A DNA stretch of 64,000 nucleotides from positions 98,395,239-98,459,238 of the forward strand of contig NC_081413.1 in the NCBI RefSeq assembly GCF_030272615.1, written 5' to 3'. Below are positions 56,731 through 64,000 of the stretch, piece after piece (within the stretch, counting starts at the first letter, position 1; each line of letters begins with the position of its first letter). The notes beneath the pieces are model-generated. The model did not search any database, was not told the DNA's origin, and saw only the letters and a program-made list of their open reading frames with translations. The translations under genes and the position numbers were made by a program. This DNA is from Cryptomeria japonica (taxonomy: Eukaryota; Streptophyta; Pinopsida; Cupressales; Cupressaceae).

Positions 56731-57895
56731 AGTGCCTCTCTAGTGGTCTTAGGCTCAATTTCAGAAATCATGCAAGAGTTTTCTTTCACCTTTCTTCTTG
56801 TGAGTATCCCTACATCTTTATCTCCTATGATCTGCTTTGGATCATGATGTAGTTTCACATATCTAGGTATGACTCTAGCTAGTTCTGCTTGGTTTTCCTC
56901 TTTTTCTTCTTCTCCATCTTCTTCTTCACCTACTGCAGCTTCTACCGGTACAGGAACACTGAGGTCTTTTCTTATTTCTTTATTAATCGGTTCCCAAAAG
57001 GCTACACTCGGTTCATCTTCCACGTGCTTGCTGCAAGTTTCCTTAGGCTCCTCAGGGGATACATCAACCCTGACATTGATACTCTCAACAATTTTCTGAG
57101 TCCTATTGTTGTAGCACTTGAGAGATTTTCTCTTAGTGAAATATCCTAGAAATATTCCTTCATCACATTTAGCATCAAACTTCATCAGATGCTCACCTCT
57201 CTTGATATAACACTTACTGCCAAATACTTTAAAATAACTCATAGTGGGAGTCTTCCTGGTCTAGTACTCATAAGGGGATTTATCTTTACCTTTCTTGATG
57301 AGTACCCAGTTCATAGTATAGACTGTAGTGCTCACCGCTCCTCTCCAAAAAGTGTGAGCAACCTTTCCTTGGATCAACATTGTTCTGGCCACTTCAACTA
57401 CAGTCCTGTTATTCCTTTCTACTATGCCATTCTATTGTGGTGTCCTTGGGGTAGACAACTGCCTCTTGATATCGTTCTCTTCATAGTACTTGTTGAATTC
57501 ATCAGAAGTGAATTCACCTCCTTGATCAATTCTTAGGCATTTTATCCTTTGACCACTTTCCTTCTCTACTAATTCTCTAAAGGCTTTGAACTTTCCAAAT
57601 GCCTCAGACTTGTCTTTCAAGAATGTGACCCACATCATTCTTGAGAAATCATCAGTAAGAATCATGAAATACCTATCTCCCTGAATACTTCTAGTTTTCA
57701 TTGGATTACACAGATCAGTGTGCACAAGATCAAGTAAGTTCTTTGCTGAAAAAGACTTACCTTTGAACGTTACCAAGTTGGCATTCTCTGCACAAAGAAT
57801 TCTCTAGTTTGCTCAACAAAGGCAATCCTCTTACTGCCTTGATCTTATTGGCTTTTACAATATTGTCAAAGTTTATATGACAAAGTCTCCTATGC
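56731..57895 (-). pseudogene. Copia element D integrase (GAG-pre-integrase, core, C-terminal)
   Basis: From 57895 on the minus strand come the pre-integrase zinc region IWHRRLCHINFDNIVKA and CRECQLG. The core has HTDLCNPMKTRSIQGDRYFM with TDDFSRMMWV (first Asp), LRIDQGGEFTSDEF (second Asp) and NGIVERNNRT (Glu, about 57410). The C-terminal part includes FKVFGSKCYIKRGEHLMKFD, CDEGIFLGYFTKRKSLKCYN and the acidic linker to RT. A shift near 57780 and stops at about 57893, 57430 and 57250 disable it. The frame runs into LTR L at 56730, where LARD L inserted, just before the RT start. Confidence 0.93.
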
Positions 57896-57900
57896 CATAT

Positions 57901-58749
57901 CTAACTGTCATCAAACTTCACCATCAGACACTGACTAATATTGGCATTCAACCGAAACAAGTTACCTCTGGTCTGCTTACCGGTGGCAATAAGTTCACCA
58001 CTCTTTCCAATTATACTGCAAACTCCACCTTTGAACTCCAGAATGAGTCCTTTTTTATTTAGCTGAGCAACACTCAAAAGGTTATGCTTAAGGCCTTCTA
58101 CCCAATAGACATCATCTGCACTTCTCTTTCCATTCAGTGAGATGTATCCTTTACCTTTCACCAAGCATGGTGCATCATTGCCAAACTGGACAACACCTCC
58201 ATCATATTCTTCCATAGATAGAAAATTTCTCCGGTCACCAGTCATGTGGTGAGAACACCCACTATCAATAATCCACTCATTAGAGTTGTCAATGCGAGAG
58301 ACAAGGGCTTTCTTGTCAGACACTTCTTCCTTTACAGATAGAAACACTATGTCCTCATTCTCTTCATCCTCAAATTCTTCATCAATAACATCTTCATCCA
58401 CTGCAACAAGACAATTTCTCCTACCTCCTCCTTTATACTTTCTAAACCTCTCCGATTTATCCTTATTGTCATTGTTAGGACAGTTAATAGCTATATGTCC
58501 TATCTTATTGCAGGAAAATATTTTTAAAGGAAGCTTACCTCTGTATTTTTCGGTGCCTTTTGGAAGTCTCTTGGCAAGAAGAGCTTCAAACTCCATCAGA
58601 ATCTTTTCATCATTCATATCTCTGCATTGCCTGGATTCATAATAGGTACTTACTTCTTTTCCTTTTCTGGTTGGTGTAGTAGATGCTCTAAAGGCTGAGT
58701 CAGTCTTCTGAACACTTCCATCATAGCTATTCAACTCATATGCAGTCAA
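57901..58749 (-). pseudogene. Copia element D nucleocapsid and protease
   Basis: A 282-codon minus frame. The Gag linker TAYELNSYDGSVQKTDSAFR comes first. A zinc knuckle follows (FSCNKIGHIAINC, about 58520-58480) whose expected first Cys is replaced by Ile, so metal binding is probably lost. Next is a basic/acidic linker, then the aspartic protease WIIDSGCSHHMTG (about 58275-58237) with intact DSG, GYISLNGKRSADDVYWVEGL and NLLSVAQL. It continues into the pre-integrase region after a stop at 57901. A one-base shift near 58800 separates it from the upstream gag frame. Confidence 0.92.
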
Positions 58750-58796
58750 CTTTGCAATGATAGAGTCTAAGGATACCTTGGTTTTGTCGATAGACC

Positions 58797-59309
58797 TTAG
58801 CTCCTAACTGCAGCAACTCTGATTGCATAGACCGGTAACAATGATCTCAAAAATTTACTGACAATGGTGGCATCATCAATTGTTCGACCAGTGCTCTTGA
58901 TATCTCCAACCACAGTCTTGATCCTTATGCCATATTGTTGAATGGTCTCTCCTTCAACCATCCTCATGTCTTCAAATTTTCCTCTAAGGCTTTCTTCCTT
59001 AGCCTTCTTGACATGCTCATCACCACCATTAATGGTTTCCAGTGTGTCCCATACATCCTTAGGAGTGTCCTTATCTTGTACATCAATAAACTCAATATCG
59101 GATAGGTTGCTAATAAGGGATTCCATGACTTGCCCATTTTCTTGAATCTCTCTTTTCTGATCATCGGTTAGACTGCCAGCAGGGATTACATAGGCATTCT
59201 CAACATAGCTCCAGTGTTGAGCACCCAAACTCTTGATATAAATATTCATTCAGTCCTTCCATATTTTGAAGTTATCTCTATTGAACTTAGGACCGTCCCT
59301 CTTCATCAT
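58797..59309 (-). pseudogene. Copia element D gag (capsid region)
   Basis: The start MMKRDGPKFNRDNFKIWKD lies at 59309 and a TGA follows at about 59250. The remaining frame MNIYIKSLGAQHWSYVENAY runs to AIRVAAVRS at 58797. Recognisable UBN2 Gag blocks are VWDTLETINGGDEHVKKAK, ESLRGKFEDMRMVEGETI, IKTVVGDIKSTGRTIDD and KFLRSLLPVYA. The family forms the particle shell. It is frameshifted into the 57901-58749 frame. Confidence 0.92.
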
Positions 59310-59366
59310 TAAAGCAAGATCTTTTACCTCAAGCAGTTAAGCTTATATCATCGAGGACCTGGAGTT

Positions 59367-59380
59367 GCTTTGATACCAAT
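59367..59380 (-). other. Primer-binding site of copia element D
   Basis: The minus strand reads ATTGGTATCAAAGC next to the 5' LTR: initiator-Met type with one change. Confidence 0.92.
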
Positions 59381-60760
59381 TGATGAATAATGATGAACAA
59401 CAAATACCCTAATCAGTACTGAGAGGGGGGGTGAATCAGTACATACAAAAACTTCTCCACAACTTATCAAGTTAAAACAATGCTAACCGGTTGTCTTTGT
59501 CACTGAACTTAACCATGGCAATACCGGTTAAACACTATAAGACTTTAGATAGCTAAAACAATAAAACTGAATACTTCAAATAACATTCAACACTTGATAA
59601 CTACTTCACCAATATACTCATGCATGTGTTATATCAGTAATACCATAACCATTATCTTTGCATGCATAATCACTTAAACAAAGACTGCACAATCATCACA
59701 TGAAAAATGCACAACTCATGACACATAGATTTTTCACGTGGAAACCCAAATGCGAAAAATCATGGTGGGGAAGAATACCCACAAGCTTGTTTTTGAACTC
59801 TTTTGAAGCTTGCTCTGTTAGGAGCCTAGTCCGGTTAAAGACTTTACAATAAGGTTCTGTTAGGAACCGATCTTGTTAAAGATCATTCGGTTAAGGGATG
59901 GCTATATACCCCGTTAAAGGTTGAAACCCTGTTAAAGGTTACCTTGCTAGAGGATTTGAAGAACTCAATGATCTTGAGTCACCTGGTTAGAGGATTTGCA
60001 ATAAGCCTATTAAAGCTATCTGGTAAAGGAATTTTCCTATTGTTGAAATGGTCAGAAGACAATAGGTAAATCTCTAATTTGATAATAGCACTACATGCTA
60101 AGGTAGATCCTTTTCAGCTCCTCTACTCTGCAATCACACTCTGTAGTTTTCTACTCACTGGTCTGGCAAGTATCTCATCACTCGGATATAAACACAACAT
60201 TTGCCAACACTTAAAATATAAAAACTCATCGACCTTATAGACAACAATTAGGTCGGTAGCATAAACCCTAAACCCTAAACATTTTAGGTTTACAATTACA
60301 AGCGGTCTAATCCTGACCATTCACACACTTTGCATAAAATAAAACAATCTCAAATAGATCACAAGTCATTCTGCATCATCCATTCTTCACCGCGTATGGA
60401 AATCAGTAACCCATCACACTCTCTTCACATACCGCTAAGAAGAATGTTCATTCTCGAGGTAGACATTTAATGCAATCGATCTTCACATGCAAGATCCTCA
60501 AGGAAATCCTTCACATGCACAAAAATGACATGGCATCTCGATCTCATCCTTATCTCTTAGCTAACTCATCACCAAATGTTACCGATTGCATCACACAAGC
60601 TAGATTGCCAAATCGGAAACCCTAGAGCTAAGACTACCAACCAATAGTCACACTTAGTGAAACCCTGACACCGGTCCACTACATCTCTTCATATTGATTC
60701 TCCTGTACTTATTGACATCAATGACAACATACATTATCATCATATCATCATATGCCAACA
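59381..60760 (-). repeat. 5' LTR of copia element D
   Basis: TGATGAATAATG to ATATGCCAACA, 1,380 bp, identical in length to the 3' LTR. It has the same motifs: GAGAGGGGGGGTGAATCAG, TTCACGTGGAAACCCAAA, the word block and AAACCCTAAACCCTAAAC (60265-60282). Confidence 0.96.
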
Positions 60761-60765
60761 CACTC

Positions 60766-61290
60766 TACTATCTTTAGATGACAGTCTACATGAGCGATGT
60801 GAGATGATAACCAATCCATCCACAACACAACTCCATAGGACCCCAAAGGAATGACTCAAAGGCCAACTGAAGTGACAAAGGTTCCTAGGTCCAACTCACA
60901 ACTAGGAATGAAGGCATCTACAAACACATGCACACCGATAGCCAACTCTACTTTCCACCTATCCACCTGCTTAGCAGACACGAGCCCGCACCGCTCCACA
61001 ATGGATGAAGAAATAAAAGAATCTAAAGCACATGAATCAAAATGTATAGAGATAGGTTTACCACACAACACACCTATAATCTCAATCATGGTACTCTGAT
61101 GCTCAGCCTGGCAGTCATCCACCACTGCAAATACTCTGTGGGATCTACCTGCATCCCCCACTGTCAACTCTGATGCGGCTGGCCTCTGGATACTCATCTG
61201 GTGAGGATGCTGAGGGCACTTTGCGGCTTTGTGGCCAAACTGACCACAAGAGAAGCAAGCTCCTCTAACAGGTCCTCTACTCCCAGACAA
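60766..61290 (-). pseudogene. Chromovirus G nucleocapsid and protease
   Basis: The minus frame starts SGSRGPVRGACFSCGQFGHKAAKCP, a complete CCHC zinc knuckle (about 61260-61215). The retroviral-type protease follows: VLCGKPISIHFDSCALDSFIS (about 61070-61010). Where DSGA is expected it reads DSCA, so the active-site Gly is replaced by Cys. It then runs through VDRWKVELAIGVHVFVDAFI and CELDLGTF to a stop at 60856. Decayed sequence continues to the D insertion at 60765. Confidence 0.9.
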
Positions 61291-61297
61291 CCCACTG

Positions 61298-62140
61298 GAC
61301 TACTAAAAGTTTTCCCCATTAGGGGCTTGAGATGGACCTTGAGAGGACTGCCCTGGAAAGGTTTGCCTATTCCTTTGCTAGTTCCCGCTCTTTTGAAACT
61401 AAGATTTGCCACCCTACTGGCCCTGAGACTGCTTCGGTCTTGGCAGCTATTGTTGACCACCCTTAGTGGGTGCCTGAGGACCCCTAAGTGGTGCAACAGT
61501 CTAGGACTGATTCCCTCTCCCTCTAGACCCACTAAAAGGATCACTCCCAATCTGAACTCCAGACTGGTCGCCATGAGAATGACTAAGGTTTAGCTCTACC
61601 AGTCTGGCATTCGTCACGACTACCTCTACTGAAGCAGGCTCAAAAACTCTCATTCCTCCACTGATGCGGTCATTAAGACTCCTCAAGAAGTGCTGAAAAA
61701 GCATAGCCTCATCATTATCGATCCCTACAAACTGTTTGAGCTTATATAACATATGCTCAAACTAATCTACTGACTACCCAAACTGGCGCAAAGCATAGAA
61801 CTCATCTGCACGCGACTACCTCCACTAGGGTGAGAGAAATCGTGCCCTGAATCTCTCCAGAAAGATCTCCCATGACACAATGTTAATGCTCACACCAATC
61901 CTCTCCTCCTCTAATCACCACTTGATAGATGCAAAACTCTTGAGATGCATGATAGCACATCTCACCTTGGTGTTGCTACCATATGGATACATGGCAAAGC
62001 ACCGATCTAAACTGATAAGCCAAGTCTTTGCCTCGAGACCGGTACCTTTACCATCAAAGAAAGGAGGATTGGACCTCATCAAGTCCCTCATGTGCCCCAT
62101 GTTAGCTGGATCCTGGTCCAATGGGACCTCTCTCCCTCTA

Positions 62141-62190
<50 letters not shown>

Positions 62191-62476
62191 AGAATCTGCT
62201 GATGGGACTCCACTACCTGGGCATGGATGGGCTAATCCACCTCAGGTCTCCAGCCTAGTCTAGCTAGCACCTCTTGAAACATTTGTCGCAACTCTTCCCT
62301 TTTGGTAACTTGCTCTCCTGAATGTGGTCCCTCCTGATGAACAGATTGATCTCGATCCACACTCGCATGACTGGTGGTGGTGAAGGACTATGGCGGTCAG
62401 AACCTCGACCCCTTCCTCCTCCTCTTCCTCTGGTGCGGCCACCAACATGACCACCTCCCTTGGCTTTCCTAGCCAT
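61298..62476 (-). pseudogene. Chromovirus G gag
   Basis: The start ATG at 62476 gives MARKAKGGGHVGGRTRGRGG, the basic Gly/Arg-rich start of many chromovirus Gags. Past shifts come MFQEVLARLGWRPEV (about 62270), a GA microsatellite, and then NMGHMRDLMRSNPPFFDGKG, EAKTWLISLDRCFAMYPYGS and KVRCAIMHLKSFA (62121-61915). The next block is MLYKLKQFVGIDNDEAMLFQ, FLRSLNDRISGGMRVFEPAS and VEVVVTNARLVEL (61752-61580). A Ser/Gly/Arg/Gln-rich linker leads to the zinc knuckle. Several shifts and stops are present. Confidence 0.88.
62144..62188. repeat. (TC)n/(GA)n microsatellite inside gag of G
   Basis: 45 bp of pure TC dinucleotide. On the minus strand it would read as alternating Arg/Glu. The flanking coding phases do not agree across the tract. 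Confidence 0.97.
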
Positions 62477-62611
62477 GACCTAACACTGCATGAGAGATAA
62501 AAATTCAGATCGAAGGTAAGGAAAGAAACACGAAAGTCACACCACAAGACCAACACAAAAGGTCAAGGCAAATGGGCTCACTACAAACCCAGAGTACCCA
62601 GTGTTGAAACA

Positions 62612-62626
62612 TGGGCTCTGATACCA
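62612..62626 (-). other. Primer-binding site of chromovirus G
   Basis: The minus strand reads TGGTATCAGAGCCCA, an exact initiator-Met type site, two bases inside the 5' LTR end. Confidence 0.95.
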
Positions 62627-62628
62627 AA

Positions 62629-64000
62629 TGTAGTGCCCTGCCAGGAACCCCAAAGGAAAAACCCACAACAAGGGTGAAACATTTTTTTTTTTAAGTATAA
62701 ATATAATGGGTGCATAAAACACAACATGCATGAAAACACAAGCGAAAGACTTACACCAAAATTCCTTAAAGGTTACCAATGAAGAATTAAAACCAAAAGA
62801 TAAATTCCACAATTAAGGTTAATCCAATAATCCATCATTAACTCAATGATCACAAGAAGCCATAAGCAATAACATATTACACCATTGAAAGGATACAACA
62901 TAATCTCTTAAATAAGCATGTACACATAACATAAAGGAAACTGATAAATAACATCCCAAACTTAGAATTACATTGCTCTTCTAATACATGGCTTCTCAAT
63001 ATACATATAAAGATCATAGGTCTCTAAATAACAATAATCTCCAAACATGAGATAAGCATGAGCCACGATCCACAGAAACACCTGCAAAGCCAATCCTCAC
63101 ATTAAGCTATGAACAAGAACATCTGATGGGAAGTGGCACTACCACCTGACCATGTAATTCCCAAAAATGGAATCACCCTACTGTGCTAGGAGATAGCTGA
63201 GGACCCTCAAGAAAGAAAAAGCATGACATGGCCAACAAAACAATACGACTCCACAATAATCTAGGTGACTCAACATCACAATAACACAAGTGAACCTAAA
63301 GAGAGAGTGTCATCACATAGCTTATGATGGTTACCATGGTTGACCTCCACAGGTCCCGACCCCCATCCTGGGTTACCCTGATAACCTTTCCCGAACCTCC
63401 GGCTCCAGCTAAGTCTCATGCGGACCCTACTCAGTTTGCCATTCCAGGCCTTCTCACTACATTATGAGCCCTGTACAAGCACTCACCTATGGGCGAGGTA
63501 CAATATATTATTAAATGTTATAAACTACCCACCTAATCAATTAATTATATTATCACTTTATTATCTGACTTTCGAGGGGTTATCCTGCCAATCACAATGG
63601 GTACGGCCCCCACTCGAAAGCCACTCTCTCAAAGGACACTAAACAAACATGGTCACTCCACGAGGACCTTATGGAGAAGTAGACAACCATAACACCACTA
63701 TCCAAAACAAGTGGTCAAAACAAGGACATACTGACTCTTGGTTAACCATAAGGAAAGAGAACTACATGGTTAAGACAACAAAGTCCTCATATATCATTTG
63801 GTCAAAGGTACTAAATACGCAACCATGGGACGACTGGACCATAGACCAGAAATAACACAATATAACTCATGCAAAGAAAGCTAAATTCACTAAGTCCGCA
63901 CTCAAACAATCTTTGAGAAAATCAGCATCATAAGCACTTGCAACATCATTGATTGAAAATTAAATAAAACACTCTTTTATGATATTCACATCTATTCAAT
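62629..64000 (-). repeat. 5' LTR of chromovirus G (partial, runs off window)
   Basis: It begins TGTAGTGCCCTGCC and matches the 3' LTR from 36430, but has an extra segment of about 800 bp (62955-63750) absent there. After that segment the match resumes (ACTACATGGTTAAG, AACAAAGTCCTCATATATCA) to the window end. Adding the extra segment implies a full LTR of nearly 4 kb without T, and about 5.2 kb with it. Confidence 0.92.

Larger units (their letters stand above)
43851..60760 (-). mobile_element. Complete Ty1/copia element D, split by element L
   Basis: Two 1,380-bp LTRs (43851-45230 and 59381-60760) are flanked by a perfect 5-bp duplication CACTC (43846-43850 and 60761-60765). Minus-strand order: 5' LTR (right), primer site, gag, zinc knuckle/protease, integrase, [L], reverse transcriptase, RNase H, purine tract, 3' LTR (left). 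Without L and its duplication the element is about 7.2 kb. By eye the LTRs differ at roughly a dozen of the first 190 bases, so it is not recent. Protease before integrase before RT is the copia order. Confidence 0.96.
36430..64000 (-). mobile_element. Ty3/gypsy chromovirus G with nested insertions (runs past window)
   Basis: Order on the minus strand: 5' LTR (>64000 to 62629), primer site, gag, zinc knuckle and protease (62476-60766), [element D 60765-43846], reverse transcriptase/RNase H, integrase, chromodomain (43845-40864), purine tract, 3' LTR (40826-36430). GGAAA precedes the left end and would be the left target duplication. The element has inserted in the gag of copia element C. All coding parts contain stops. 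Confidence 0.92.

Noticed and set aside
56586-57536. Plus-strand frames of 76-115 codons
   Set aside because: Antisense shadows of the D integrase, rich in Ser/Phe from the complement of Glu/Lys codons.

Overview
The window looks like intergenic DNA from a large-genome land plant. It is AT-rich, contains no host gene I can recognise, and is filled with LTR retrotransposons, a LINE-like remnant, a SINE and a TRIM. The elements are typical of plants: Ty1/copia pol with GAG-pre-integrase and RNase H domains, a Ty3/gypsy chromovirus with a chromodomain, and initiator-Met tRNA primer-binding sites. The very long LTRs and deep nesting would fit a gymnosperm, but I cannot confirm that without a search. 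Element names (C to T) are mine.

Left part (1-14.5 kb). A minus-strand copia element (I) contributes a gag fragment and one LTR. Next is a minus-strand non-coding element (H) with a 1.6-kb LTR, an unusual primer site and an array of short repeated words. A complete 364-bp TRIM sits at 6538-6901 with a perfect GATAA target duplication. A truncated plus-strand copia element (F: LTR and gag) ends in a TATATG microsatellite. After it come a second LTR type (K) with a TATA box and AT-rich DNA holding several small tandem duplications.

Middle part (14.5-28.8 kb). A 1.7-kb segment with a decayed LINE-type RNase H domain is duplicated in tandem. The first copy carries a tRNA-derived SINE. The second is split by a roughly 10-kb insertion (S), which I read as a 4-kb solo LTR that was itself invaded by a 6-kb block (N). 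N carries a decayed, unrecognised frame of about 1,230 codons. The other copy of each duplicate preserves the empty insertion site.

Right part (31-64 kb). This is a nested stack. An old minus-strand copia pol (E) is cut by a plus-strand copia element (C). The gag of C is cut by a solo LTR (J, perfect TCTAG duplication) and by a minus-strand chromovirus (G), which runs past the window end. G is cut between protease and reverse transcriptase by a complete minus-strand copia element (D, perfect CACTC duplication). D is cut between integrase and reverse transcriptase by a plus-strand large retrotransposon derivative (L, 9.7 kb, two 1.4-kb LTRs). L has no pol but carries a long Asn/Gln-rich reading frame. 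The 3' LTR of G also holds a further solo LTR (T).

All coding regions of E, C, G and D contain stops or frameshifts, many of which look like C-to-T (or G-to-A) changes expected from methylated, silenced DNA. The most interesting items are the two unrecognised frames (L 51124-52797 and N 19622-23309), the shared layout of L, H and N (repeated-word arrays in the leader), and the conserved motifs in all the copia LTRs.
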